Assembly: GCA_003054655.1 (NCBI GenBank)
Contig: QAYZ01000016.1
Coordinates: 1,364,001 to 1,428,000, forward strand
Direction of reading: 5' to 3'
DNA from: Spartobacteria bacterium LR76
GTDB lineage: Bacteria; Verrucomicrobiota; Verrucomicrobiia; Chthoniobacterales; Terrimicrobiaceae
Length of the DNA: 64,000 bases
The notes beneath the pieces are model-generated. The model was not told the origin of the DNA, ran no database searches, and saw only the letters and a list, made by a program, of their open reading frames with translations. Below are positions 1-8,398 of this stretch, in pieces. Position 1 is the first letter of the stretch. Each line of letters starts with the position of its first letter. The position numbers were made by a program, and so were the translations under genes.

Positions 1-432
1 ATCGCGATCACCACGGACATCATCGTCGGATTCCCCGGAGAGACCGAGGAGGACTATCAGCAGACTCGCCAGCTCACCGAAACCGTCGGTTTCGACCATG
101 GGTTTATTTTCCGCTACTCGCCCCGCCGAGACACGCCGGCAGCCACGATGGGCGACCAGCTTCCCGAGGAGGTGAAAGAAGCCCGCAACCAGGATCTGCT
201 CTCGGTCATCAGCAAGTCGTCGCGGGAAATCCTGGAGGCTCATGTGGGCCAGCGCGTGGAGATCCTCTGCGAAGGCCCGAGCAAAACGAATGCGGAACGC
301 CTCACTGGCCGCACCCGCACGAACAAGGTGGTCGTCTTCGAGGGCGCTCCCCGGCACATCGGCCAGGTCTTCGATGTGCAGATCGTCTCCGCCTCGACAT
401 CCACCCTGTATGGCGATCCCGCCCTGCTGTAA
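1..432 (+). CDS. miaB: tRNA-2-methylthio-N6-dimethylallyladenosine synthase MiaB, C-terminal part (5' truncated by window)
   Basis: The frame is open from base 1 to the TAA at 430-432 and gives 143 residues without a start, so the N-terminal UPF0004 domain and the radical-SAM CxxxCxxC cluster lie outside the window. The visible part begins with the end of the radical SAM core (TTDIIVGFPGETEEDY). It continues through the family hallmark FRYSPRRDTPAA and ends in a TRAM domain containing EGPSKTN and GRTRTNKVVVF, characteristic of MiaB rather than MtaB or RimO. The family adds a methylthio group to i6A37 of tRNAs reading UNN codons, using SAM and two 4Fe-4S clusters. The next gene starts inside its last codons. 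Arginine in SPRRDTPA, where many MiaBs have TPA after another residue, looks like ordinary variation. Confidence 0.93.
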   Translation: MAITTDIIVGFPGETEEDYQQTRQLTETVGFDHGFIFRYSPRRDTPAATMGDQLPEEVKEARNQDLLSVISKSSREILEAHVGQRVEILCEGPSKTNAERLTGRTRTNKVVVFEGAPRHIGQVFDVQIVSASTSTLYGDPALL

Positions 433-1249
433 GGTCCGGGCCTACGAATTCGATCTGAAGCGAACGCTGGAAAGCGGTCAGGTCTTTCATGCCATGCCGG
501 TCGGAAAGGGCTGGCAGGTGCTGGCGGATCGCACGCCGTTTTACATTGAGCAGGATGGCGAGTGGCTTCTCGTGGAAGAGGGCCGGGAGGAGCTGGTGGC
601 GAGGTACTTCTCCTTCGATCATCCGCTGGAGGCCATCTACGAGGAATTTCCCAGGGACCCTTTCAGCACAGCGGCTCTGCACTCGTGCCGGGGGTTGCGC
701 ATCATCCGACAGCCTCGCTGGGAGTGCGTCGGCACCTTTATCACCTCGCCCATGAAGCAGGTGAGCCACATCCGGCAGATCTCCCTCACCCTGCGGGGGC
801 GGTATGGAAAAAAAGTCCCGGGGTCCCTGATCAATGCGTATCCCGATCCGAGCGCGCTTGCCGCCTTGCAGGAGGAGGATTTGCGGGATTGTAAACTGGG
901 TTTCCGTGCCAAGGGACTCCTCGGCACCGCTCGCACTGTGGCGGAAGGCCGCGTCGATCTGGATGCCATCGCTGCACTGCCCACCCCGGAAGCCAGGAAG
1001 GCGCTTTGCACCCTGCCCGGGGTCGGGCGCAAGGTGGCAAATTGCATCCTGCTTTTCGCCTACGAGCGCCTCGATGCCGTGCCGGTGGATGTCTGGATCG
1101 GCCGCATCCTCCTCGCCATGCGCAAGCGCAAAGGGTCCAATCTCACCCTGGAGAAGTATTCCGCCCGGAAATTCGGCGTCTACGCGGGATATGTGCAGCA
1201 ATATCTTTTCCACCACGCCCGAATCACCAAGACTCTGCCCGCAGCATGA
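410..1249 (+). CDS. 8-oxoguanine DNA glycosylase, OGG1-type (HhH-GPD superfamily)
   Basis: This 279-residue protein has an OGG1-like N-terminal beta domain (LESGQVF near residue 20, like the LxxGQxF of OGG1) followed by the alpha-helical HhH-GPD domain. The helix-hairpin-helix reads LPGVGRKVANC with K208 in the position of the Schiff-base lysine. VPVDVW carries D227, the catalytic aspartate. TFITSPMKQVSHIRQ matches the substrate-side helix. The role is bifunctional base excision of 8-oxoG. The ATG at 410 overlaps the end of miaB by 23 bases; the open frame extends further upstream but only over miaB coding sequence, so 410 is preferred. Its stop overlaps the next ATG (ATGA at 1246), indicating translational coupling with the TonB gene. 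Most bacteria use MutM (Fpg) for this job, so an OGG1 type is worth noting. Confidence 0.85.
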   Translation: MAIPPCCKVRAYEFDLKRTLESGQVFHAMPVGKGWQVLADRTPFYIEQDGEWLLVEEGREELVARYFSFDHPLEAIYEEFPRDPFSTAALHSCRGLRIIRQPRWECVGTFITSPMKQVSHIRQISLTLRGRYGKKVPGSLINAYPDPSALAALQEEDLRDCKLGFRAKGLLGTARTVAEGRVDLDAIAALPTPEARKALCTLPGVGRKVANCILLFAYERLDAVPVDVWIGRILLAMRKRKGSNLTLEKYSARKFGVYAGYVQQYLFHHARITKTLPAA

Positions 1250-2316
1250 AGTGGTTGTACGGAGAAAATACGCCGGAACGGCGCAAGGTCGCGATTGCCC
1301 TCGCGATCTCCATCCTCCTGCACCTGCTGCTCATCCTCGTCGTCGCAGCAGTAATCATGTACCGGCCCGTCCCGCCGCCGGAAGACCAGACAGTCGAGCT
1401 GACCATCGTCGAACCGCCCCCGCCGACTCCGCCGCCACAGGTCACGAAACCCATCTTCGTCGATAGTACGGACTCCCAACCGGCGGAAACTCCTCCCAAG
1501 AACTCCCCGTTTGAGTCGGACCGCGATACCAAGGGGGCATCGGAGCAAACCAGTTCCGTCCAGGCTCCAGTGCCCACCCAGGATGGAGAGAACTCCCCCG
1601 GCATGGAACTGCGCAACCGCGAGTACACGGACAGCCCGCGCCCCGGCCAGCCGGCTCCGCCTCCTTCTCAGCAACAGCAAGCCCAACAGGCGCAGCAAAC
1701 TCAGCAGCAGGCGCAGCAACAGCCGACGCCTCAACCCACAGCGACACCCACTCCGCGACCGGTGATGACTCCGCGGCAAACCACGCCTCTTGCCCTGCTG
1801 GAACCCACCCCTACGGCCACCCCAACACCCCGCCCCACGCCTCCCGAGCCGCAGCAACCGCAGCAGCCAAACCAACAGACTGCCCAGCAGCCACCTCAGC
1901 CGCAGCAGCCTCCGCAGCCCCCGGGCGCTCCGGGGTATCAGCCCCAGACACGCATCACCCGGCTGAAAGGAAACATCTCAAATCGCGGTCGGGCCTCCCT
2001 GGAGGCAACAGGCACTCCATTGGGCAGGTACAAAAAGATGATTTCGGACGCCATCGGCTCCCGCTGGTACTACTACGTGAGGCAGGACATGAGCCTGCTC
2101 AACGTAGGAACTTTACGGGTCAGCTTCGTCGTCCGGCAGGACGGAAAAATCGAGCAGTTAAAGGTGCTGGAAAACACCTCCAATGAAAGCTTTGCGTCTT
2201 GCAGTGTGCGGGCAATCAGTGATGCTGAGATCCCGCGCATCCCGCCGGAACTCGTCCCCTTGCTCGAGGGCGGGCGCATTGAAATCGAATACTCGTTCAC
2301 TATTCTCGGAAATTGA
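1246..2316 (+). CDS. TonB/TolA-like energy transducer with long Pro/Gln-rich linker
   Basis: The product is 356 residues. A short cytoplasmic N-terminus is followed by one transmembrane helix (about residues 18-40). Next comes a very long periplasmic spacer rich in Pro, Gln and Thr (about residues 45-235), with runs such as QQQQAQQAQQTQQQAQQQ and PTPTATPTPRPTP. A TonB/TolA-type C-terminal domain follows (about 245-356, with SRWYYYV and LRVSFVVRQDGKIEQLKVL). It would transmit proton-motive energy from the ExbB/ExbD pair encoded immediately downstream to outer-membrane receptors (TonB) or to Pal (TolA). SRWYYYV resembles TolA, so the sequence alone does not decide between the two. The start overlaps the glycosylase stop, and exbB follows after 2 bases. 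Confidence 0.82.
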   Translation: MKWLYGENTPERRKVAIALAISILLHLLLILVVAAVIMYRPVPPPEDQTVELTIVEPPPPTPPPQVTKPIFVDSTDSQPAETPPKNSPFESDRDTKGASEQTSSVQAPVPTQDGENSPGMELRNREYTDSPRPGQPAPPPSQQQQAQQAQQTQQQAQQQPTPQPTATPTPRPVMTPRQTTPLALLEPTPTATPTPRPTPPEPQQPQQPNQQTAQQPPQPQQPPQPPGAPGYQPQTRITRLKGNISNRGRASLEATGTPLGRYKKMISDAIGSRWYYYVRQDMSLLNVGTLRVSFVVRQDGKIEQLKVLENTSNESFASCSVRAISDAEIPRIPPELVPLLEGGRIEIEYSFTILGN

Positions 2317-2318
2317 CC

Positions 2319-2954
2319 ATGGAACTACTTCCGCTCGCCTCGATCATACAAGGAGCTCTGGATTTCTTCATCAAAGGAGGCTTCTTCATGCTCCTCCTGC
2401 TGATCCTCTCTGTGATCTCAGTCACGGTGATGATCCTGCGAGGCACAGCCATTCGCCGAAACGCGGTCCTTCCCCCGGCAATCAGCGCGGAAATCGAGCG
2501 TCTGCAACCCGGCGACAGCCTTGAGCCGCTCCAGAAGCTCATCAAACAGAATCCCTCCGCCCTCGGTCGTATCGTGAACACGGTGATCAGCCATCTTGCC
2601 TGGCCGCGAGGCGAGACGATCGAGGCCGTCCAGACCCGGGCTCGCCACGAGGTGGCCCGGCTGGAGAGCGGACTGGTCGTCCTGGAAATCGCCACCGGCA
2701 TCGCTCCGCTGCTCGGGCTGCTCGGCACGCTCTCCGGCCTGGTGGGCATCTTTGCCTCCATCGGTTCCGACCCCGTGCTGGTCGCTCGCGGCATCGCGGA
2801 AGCGCTGAACACCACGATCGCAGGCCTCGGGGTGGCAGTTCCCTGCCTGATCACCTACAATCATTTTCAACGCCGTATCGAAGTCATGAGCGTGGAGATG
2901 GAGTCGATGGTTTCCGACCTCGTCGCCAAGTGCTACCCTCAGCACGGCGCATAA
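2319..2954 (+). CDS. exbB: MotA/TolQ/ExbB proton channel family protein
   Basis: A 211-residue inner-membrane protein with the ExbB/TolQ layout. One N-terminal transmembrane helix (about residues 15-38) is followed by a cytoplasmic loop. Two further helices surround the conserved channel core, which reads VLEIATGIAPLLGLLGTLSGLVG and later ALNTTIAGLGVAVPCLI. With ExbD it forms the proton-conducting motor that drives TonB or TolA. The ATG at 2319 is 2 bases after the stop of the TonB-like gene; a TTG at 2313 is also in frame but overlaps that stop. The ExbD gene follows 18 bases later. The gene set is consistent with either an Exb-Ton or a Tol system; no tolB or pal is nearby. Confidence 0.9.
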   Translation: MELLPLASIIQGALDFFIKGGFFMLLLLILSVISVTVMILRGTAIRRNAVLPPAISAEIERLQPGDSLEPLQKLIKQNPSALGRIVNTVISHLAWPRGETIEAVQTRARHEVARLESGLVVLEIATGIAPLLGLLGTLSGLVGIFASIGSDPVLVARGIAEALNTTIAGLGVAVPCLITYNHFQRRIEVMSVEMESMVSDLVAKCYPQHGA

Positions 2955-2972
2955 TCCCAGGAAGGCTGGTCC

Positions 2973-3392
2973 ATGCGGTTCTATACCCGAAAGAAAAAGG
3001 CTCCCTCGGTCATCATCGTCTCGCTGATCGACATCCTGGCCATCCTGCTCATCTTTTTTATCGTCACGACGACGTTTCAAAAGAACCAGCCGACCATGAA
3101 GATCAACCTGCCCGACTCGAAAACCGCCGAAGCAGGTCCCGCCGAGAAAAACGCACCTGTCCTCCTGGAGGTAAAAAACGCCGAGGCCATCACACTCGAT
3201 GGCAAGCCGGTCGCGCTCGCTTCGCTGGCCGATACATTGAAACAGACCCGCCAGCAGAACCCGGAGCGATCCATCGCCATGAAGGCCGACCGTGAAGCGC
3301 CCTTCGGCGTGGTCGTGCAAGTCCTCGATGCCCTCAAGGAAGCAGGCATCAGCAACATTCCCGCTTTCACCCAACCGCCAAACACTCCCTGA
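2973..3392 (+). CDS. exbD: Biopolymer transport protein ExbD/TolR
   Basis: A 139-residue protein with a basic N-terminus, one transmembrane helix containing the proton-pathway aspartate (VSLIDILAILLIFFIV, about residues 16-31) and a small periplasmic domain. Length and topology are typical of ExbD/TolR. It completes the motor with the ExbB protein encoded 18 bases upstream. A purine-rich stretch (aggaagg) lies before the ATG at 2973. Peptide deformylase starts 2 bases after its stop, so all five genes from the glycosylase to def are probably co-transcribed. Confidence 0.9.
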   Translation: MRFYTRKKKAPSVIIVSLIDILAILLIFFIVTTTFQKNQPTMKINLPDSKTAEAGPAEKNAPVLLEVKNAEAITLDGKPVALASLADTLKQTRQQNPERSIAMKADREAPFGVVVQVLDALKEAGISNIPAFTQPPNTP

Positions 3393-3394
3393 CC

Positions 3395-3916
3395 ATGATC
3401 CTTGAGATAGTCGAATACGGGCACCCCGCGCTACGCGCCAAGGGCCGGAAAATCGAAAAGATCGATCAAGACCTCCTGCAGTTGATTTCCGACATGCTCG
3501 AAACCATGTACGAAGCCGATGGGGTCGGCCTCGCCGCCCAGCAGGTCGGGCGTCCCCTCCAGCTTTGCGTGATCGACGTTGAAGGCATTAAAGACCGTCC
3601 CAGCAACATGTGGGTGGACGGAAAAAAGGTCGATCTGGAGGACCACATGCCAATGGTCCTCATCAACCCGGAGCTCGAACTCATCGGCAAGCCCAAGGCC
3701 GGTGTGGAAGGCTGCCTGAGCTTTCCCGGAATACGCGCCGACATCGACCGCCCGCCGAGGGTTAAGGTCAAGGCTATCGACGCCGAGGGCCAGCCCCTGA
3801 GCTTCGAAGCCGACGGCCTCCTCGCTCGCGCCGTCCAGCATGAGTACGACCACCTCCAGGGAGTACTTTTCATCGACCGCATGTCGGACAAGGACCGCAG
3901 GGCGCTGGATTTGTAG
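3395..3916 (+). CDS. def: Peptide deformylase
   Basis: A 173-residue metalloenzyme that removes the N-formyl group from nascent proteins. All three family motifs are present. Motif 1 is GVGLAAQQVG (residues 43-52). Motif 2 is EGCLSFPG with the metal ligand C107. Motif 3 is QHEYDHLQG with H149 and H153 as ligands and E150 as the catalytic base. The EGCLS type with an insertion before it is usual for type I enzymes. It follows exbD with a 2-base gap; fmt, the usual partner, is not adjacent. Downstream the membrane-protein run begins after 9 bases. Confidence 0.96.
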   Translation: MILEIVEYGHPALRAKGRKIEKIDQDLLQLISDMLETMYEADGVGLAAQQVGRPLQLCVIDVEGIKDRPSNMWVDGKKVDLEDHMPMVLINPELELIGKPKAGVEGCLSFPGIRADIDRPPRVKVKAIDAEGQPLSFEADGLLARAVQHEYDHLQGVLFIDRMSDKDRRALDL

Positions 3917-3925
3917 GCCTCAGGA

Positions 3926-5236
3926 ATGATTCCCCTCTTTTACACGCTTGTACTAGGCATCGTGCTGTGGGTTTCGCTCGGCATGTATCACGCGACTGCG
4001 ATTCTCGTCCTGTCGCTTGCGACGGTTCTCTTTTTCTTCAGTAATCGACTCGCCGCATATCGTGAGGGGACAGTGCCAAAGATAATCGCCGGAGCGACTC
4101 TGCTTTTCATCGCTTTGGCCATGCTGCAGCCAAGAATCTTGTACGTGCCGATTGCGATGCCCATGCTTGCCAGTTATTTCGCGATCAAACTGACCTTGCT
4201 CATCGCACTGGTCGCGTACGCCGTCGGCCTAGCCCTCTCCGAGAGGCGTCGATACTGGGCGTTCGTCGCGGTGATCATCTTGCTGTTCTACACGCAGTTT
4301 CTCACCCTCATGGCCTCGCCTGATCCTCAGATCGATGTCTTCATGATCGACCGGGATGCTGTCGGATATCTTTTCGCCGGGAAGAACCCTTACTCGATCG
4401 AGTTTCCGGATATGTACTCTGGAGCTTACGACTACGTGCCTCGCTTCACCTACTGGCCTGGGCTGCTGCTCTTCACCATCCCGACATGGCTGATGGGTGA
4501 TATCCGCTATGCGACGGTGATCTGTACCGCTCTCGCATCTGTCTGCTTTTACTGGCTCAACCGCAACGCGGGTCGCAATGTCACGGAAAGCCAGCAAGGC
4601 GCTCTGCTCTTTCTCAGCTTCCCTGTCGGCCTGTTTATGCTGGAACAGGCTTGGGTGGACTCCATTCCTGCCGCCCTAACAGTGCTGACTGCTGTCCTCT
4701 TCATCAAAAAGCGCTGGCTCATCGCCTGTGCCGTACTCGGAGTGATCATCACGACCAAACAATACGGCTTCCTCGTGGCCGTGCCCTCTCTAGTCTATAT
4801 CCTGCGCACCGTCGGATGGAAGAAAGCCGCGCAAGGCTTCGGGGTAATGGCACTCGTATGCACAATCATTGTCGGTCCGTTCCTCCTCTGGGACATAAAA
4901 GGCTTCCACACCAGCACGATCGACCTTCTGATTGGAATGCCATTCCGGGATGATGCCTTGTCCCTCGTTGCGCTTTGCAAAAGGATGCTCCACTTTTGGC
5001 CGCCAGGGCTTCTGCTGCTTGCGCTCTATTTCGCCACTCTCGGTGCGGGTGCCCTCTTCCTCTTGCTGAAGCGCTCCTGCACGTTGCGCGACTGGGCATT
5101 TACCTTGGTCGCGATTCACTCGGTGATGTTCCTCTTCGGCAAACAGGCCTTCTGCAACTACTATTACATGCTGGCGGTATTCACCATGATCATGGTGGCG
5201 CTCCGACCCAAGCCCGGTTCTCCTTCGCATGTCTAG
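3926..5236 (+). CDS. Polytopic membrane protein, probable GT-C fold glycosyltransferase (GT87/GT39-like)
   Basis: This is a 436-residue, very hydrophobic protein with about ten to twelve predicted membrane segments. The first extracytoplasmic loop has DPQIDVFMIDRDAVGYLFAGKNPY. An acidic loop followed by a G-NPY motif is typical of GT-C enzymes that use polyprenyl-phosphate sugars (GT87 and GT39 groups). A later loop holds WPGLLLF and further helices follow. No cytoplasmic nucleotide-sugar domain is seen. It starts 9 bases after def and is followed after 33 bases by the membrane-DPM fusion, whose product could supply a polyprenyl-phosphate sugar. The exact sugar and acceptor cannot be read from the sequence. 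Confidence 0.62.
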   Translation: MIPLFYTLVLGIVLWVSLGMYHATAILVLSLATVLFFFSNRLAAYREGTVPKIIAGATLLFIALAMLQPRILYVPIAMPMLASYFAIKLTLLIALVAYAVGLALSERRRYWAFVAVIILLFYTQFLTLMASPDPQIDVFMIDRDAVGYLFAGKNPYSIEFPDMYSGAYDYVPRFTYWPGLLLFTIPTWLMGDIRYATVICTALASVCFYWLNRNAGRNVTESQQGALLFLSFPVGLFMLEQAWVDSIPAALTVLTAVLFIKKRWLIACAVLGVIITTKQYGFLVAVPSLVYILRTVGWKKAAQGFGVMALVCTIIVGPFLLWDIKGFHTSTIDLLIGMPFRDDALSLVALCKRMLHFWPPGLLLLALYFATLGAGALFLLLKRSCTLRDWAFTLVAIHSVMFLFGKQAFCNYYYMLAVFTMIMVALRPKPGSPSHV

Positions 5237-5269
5237 CGCGACACCTTCAAACAATATCAGGAGTTCCTT

Positions 5270-8200
5270 ATGAAGCTTGACTGGCTGAAATGGCTTTTCC
5301 CAGTCGTTCTCTTGAGCATCCTGGGAATATTCTGGATAGCTCAACCGCCGTCCAATCAGGAGATGTTGGCAAATGTTGCCCGTGCTCTCGACATTCAGAA
5401 GGGCTGGAGCGAAGGCGGCGGGCCGGCCTGGTGGACGCCGAATTTCCTGCAAGGCAGCTCTCTTGCCCCGTTGATCAGCCATACGGTCACGAGTCTCTGG
5501 CTCCTGGCCGCGTCGGCCATCGGCGGCATCTTTTCAGGACCCAAGGTGGGAGGAATGATCTGCCTGTTCGTGGCGGTGCTCGGCGTCGGCGGCTGGATTC
5601 GGCGCCTGACGGGGAATCCGCTGGCGGGAACGATCTCCGCCCTGGCGTTTCTCCTCACCGCATCGATCTATGTCCGACTCGGCGGGGTCGAGCATATGGT
5701 GTTTGTCACGGCATTCGCGGTGATTCCCTATGTGATGTGGAGTGCCACGGCGATGGCGGAACGCTCGACCTTTCTCAACGCCCTGCTTTTCAGCGGAGCA
5801 CTTTCCCTCCTCCTGCTCACGTATGGAAAGGCCGCAGCCCTGCTCGCTCCCGCTCTGTTTTTCTATCTCGCCATCGTCATCCTCTGGAAGCAGCGCACGT
5901 GGCACGTCGCAGCAGCGCCGTGGCTGCTGGCGATCATCGTCGTCTCGGTCCTCGGGATCCTGCCCAACCTGCCAGCGGTACGAGAGATGCGCTTCGTCAC
6001 GCTTTTCGAAATCGCCCCATTCCAAGGCTGGTTGCGCGCATTCTCCCTGAAGTCCAATCTGCTTTGGCTGGACCGGGATGGCTTGCTGTCCTCGGGCATG
6101 AATGCGGTCTTTGCGCCTACGACCGCGCAGGGGGGCAACTATCTCGGCATCATGCCGGCGATCATCCTGGGAGCCGTCCTGTTGCTCAAGCCAGCAGCGC
6201 TCTACGAGAGCGTGGCAGGGAAGGCCTGCCGGCTTTGCATCGCCCTTTTCCTCTTTCTGCATTGGCTGTCCTTCGGCCCCTTCTCGATCCTCACCGGTCA
6301 GTTGGAGTTTCTGAAGCTTGCCGTAATGGCCAACGATCTCGCCGTTCCGATTTCATGGGTGCTCTTCCTCATTCAGCCATGGATCATCTTTTCCCTCCTG
6401 CCCAGGGACCTCGCCGGGCGTACCGGCATAAGTGCCGTCCTGTGCGCGCTCTATCTCCTCGTGCCGGGATTTCGCCTGATCGGCTGGCTGCCCTTTTACG
6501 CCGACCTGAGAGCTCCGCATGATTTTTCGCAAATCATCGGCATCTTCTTCCTGGCGGGTGCAACCGGCACGGCGGGATATCTGATTTTCCTGATCCTTCC
6601 CTCACGGTTTCCCAAGTGGGCGGTGGCCACTGCGGCCCTCGCCCTGGCGGTTGCCGACACGTCGGCCTACTTCAAGCCGTTCTTCCAGAGTCCGCTTGAT
6701 CGCCAGACGTTTACAGATTTCCAGGCGGCCCAGGACTTCCTCAAGAAAGCTCCCCGAGCCGGCTGGGTCTATCCCATGTCGGGCCGGTACTTCTATCTCC
6801 TTACGCCGCATCTTTCCGGTCGAGGCCTGAACAATGAGGCCTTCAACTCCTACCTGATGCAGCGCGGGATCAGCTATCTCCAGTCCGTCGCGTGGATCTC
6901 GCCCGACTATCTGCAGGCCTATCTCAAGATCGGCGGCATCGCCTACATCCTCATCGACAAAAAGGACCCGGATCTCGATGCGGAAACGCAAGCGAAGTTC
7001 TCTAGGCTGTTGCCGACCGCGTTCGAAAACGATCATTTCCTCGTGCTGGAAAATCCGGCGGCGCTCTTCCCCGCCTTCATGGCTCACGAATATGTCGACG
7101 GCGACGTACAGATGGCCGAGTTTGCCCAGGCCTCCCTGCGGCTGGCCAAGGTGGGCTCGATCGCCGTCCTGCCCCAGGATGAGCCAATACCCGGCAGGAT
7201 CGGCCGCCTGGAGAGCGACGGCTACGTGCTGAACGACAAGGCCAGCCCCTCCATCACCAGCCTCAGCGCGGTTTCCCCGGAGACCCGCTATGGATACCGC
7301 TCGATCTCGCTGCCCAAGGTCTCCTCCCCTGGCTGGCTGGTATTGCCTCTGGCCTTCCATCCGGACTGGCGGGCAGCCATCGACGGCCGCCCGGCCGGCA
7401 CGGATGAGGTCGATGGCGCTTTCCTCGGAGTCTACGTTCCGCAGGATGGCGGAAGCGTGGAATTCCGTTTTGTCCCGCCCTGGTGGTATGGGGCGAGTCT
7501 GGCGCTCAGCGCCCTGGGCTGGCTCGGCTGGCTCGGGGTTGTGGCCGTGGGCCTTTTGCCCAAATCCCCGGCACCCCGGCTCAAGGCGTTTCTCGCAACC
7601 GACGGAACACCCACGATGGCCGCAACCAACGCAGTGCCAGTGGAGAGGCTTCCGATCCAGCGGGCGGTCGTGATCATTCCGACCTACAACGAAATCCGGA
7701 GTCTCCCAGGCACGCTGGCAAAGGTCCTGGCGGCGGACTCCCGGGTCGATGTCCTTATCGTCGATGACAACTCCCCCGATGGCACCGGGGACTGGGTGAA
7801 AACGCACGAGCTTTTTGGCCGGCGCATCCACCTCCTGGCCCGGTCGGGCAAGCTCGGGTTGGGCAGCGCCTATCGCGACGGCTTTCGCTGGGGCATCGCG
7901 CAAGGCTACGAGGCTTGTCTCGAAATGGACGCCGACCTTTCCCACGATCCGGCCGATGTGCCGCACCTGATCGATGCGCTGGATGGCGGAGCGGATGTCG
8001 CCATCGGTTCCCGCTATCTCCATGGAGTGCGCGTAATGAACTGGCCGGAGCATCGACTGCTCCTGAGCACGACGGCATCGCGCTATGTCCGTGCGGTCAC
8101 CGGGCTGCCATTGACTGACGCGACCAGCGGCTTCAAAGCCATCCGCACTGCCGTGCTTCGCCCGCTGGACTGGCAGAGGTTCAAGACCGAGGGTTATGGT

Positions 8201-8398
8201 TTCCAGGTTGAGCTCCACTATTTCCTCTGGCAGGCCGGAGCCAGGCTCGTCGAGGTGCCGATCGTCTTTACCGAGCGGCGGGATGGAGAGACAAAGATGA
8301 CCATAGGTATCGCGATCGAGGCGGCTCTGCGCACCCTCCAACTGGGTCTGGCGACCAAGAGCGCGGCCCTGGCCCCGAAGGAATCGAATCATGAATAA
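5270..8398 (+). CDS. Fusion: multi-pass membrane protein with C-terminal dolichol-phosphate mannosyltransferase-like GT2 domain
   Basis: The 1042-residue product has two parts. Residues 1 to about 480 are a GT-C/YfhO-like membrane region with a dozen hydrophobic segments. They are followed by a soluble extracytoplasmic region (about 480-740) and one more helix (about 745-765). Residues about 798-1030 are a GT2 domain of the DPM1/polyprenyl-phosphate sugar synthase type: IIPTYNE, IVDDNSPDGTGDW (near 828), the metal-binding MDADLSHDP (near 885), IGSRY and ATSGFKA. Family knowledge indicates that the GT2 part loads a sugar on a polyprenyl phosphate. The membrane part would then be the transferase using it, which is an inference. 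The start is the ATG at 5270 after ggagttcctt. Its stop lies inside the start region of the next gene (8-base overlap), indicating coupling. Confidence 0.82.
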   Translation: MKLDWLKWLFPVVLLSILGIFWIAQPPSNQEMLANVARALDIQKGWSEGGGPAWWTPNFLQGSSLAPLISHTVTSLWLLAASAIGGIFSGPKVGGMICLFVAVLGVGGWIRRLTGNPLAGTISALAFLLTASIYVRLGGVEHMVFVTAFAVIPYVMWSATAMAERSTFLNALLFSGALSLLLLTYGKAAALLAPALFFYLAIVILWKQRTWHVAAAPWLLAIIVVSVLGILPNLPAVREMRFVTLFEIAPFQGWLRAFSLKSNLLWLDRDGLLSSGMNAVFAPTTAQGGNYLGIMPAIILGAVLLLKPAALYESVAGKACRLCIALFLFLHWLSFGPFSILTGQLEFLKLAVMANDLAVPISWVLFLIQPWIIFSLLPRDLAGRTGISAVLCALYLLVPGFRLIGWLPFYADLRAPHDFSQIIGIFFLAGATGTAGYLIFLILPSRFPKWAVATAALALAVADTSAYFKPFFQSPLDRQTFTDFQAAQDFLKKAPRAGWVYPMSGRYFYLLTPHLSGRGLNNEAFNSYLMQRGISYLQSVAWISPDYLQAYLKIGGIAYILIDKKDPDLDAETQAKFSRLLPTAFENDHFLVLENPAALFPAFMAHEYVDGDVQMAEFAQASLRLAKVGSIAVLPQDEPIPGRIGRLESDGYVLNDKASPSITSLSAVSPETRYGYRSISLPKVSSPGWLVLPLAFHPDWRAAIDGRPAGTDEVDGAFLGVYVPQDGGSVEFRFVPPWWYGASLALSALGWLGWLGVVAVGLLPKSPAPRLKAFLATDGTPTMAATNAVPVERLPIQRAVVIIPTYNEIRSLPGTLAKVLAADSRVDVLIVDDNSPDGTGDWVKTHELFGRRIHLLARSGKLGLGSAYRDGFRWGIAQGYEACLEMDADLSHDPADVPHLIDALDGGADVAIGSRYLHGVRVMNWPEHRLLLSTTASRYVRAVTGLPLTDATSGFKAIRTAVLRPLDWQRFKTEGYGFQVELHYFLWQAGARLVEVPIVFTERRDGETKMTIGIAIEAALRTLQLGLATKSAALAPKESNHE

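Noticed and set aside
1651-1920. CAG/CAA-rich tract as a simple-sequence or CRISPR-like repeat
   Set aside because: It is the imperfect Gln/Pro-rich spacer of the TonB-like gene, without regular repeat units.
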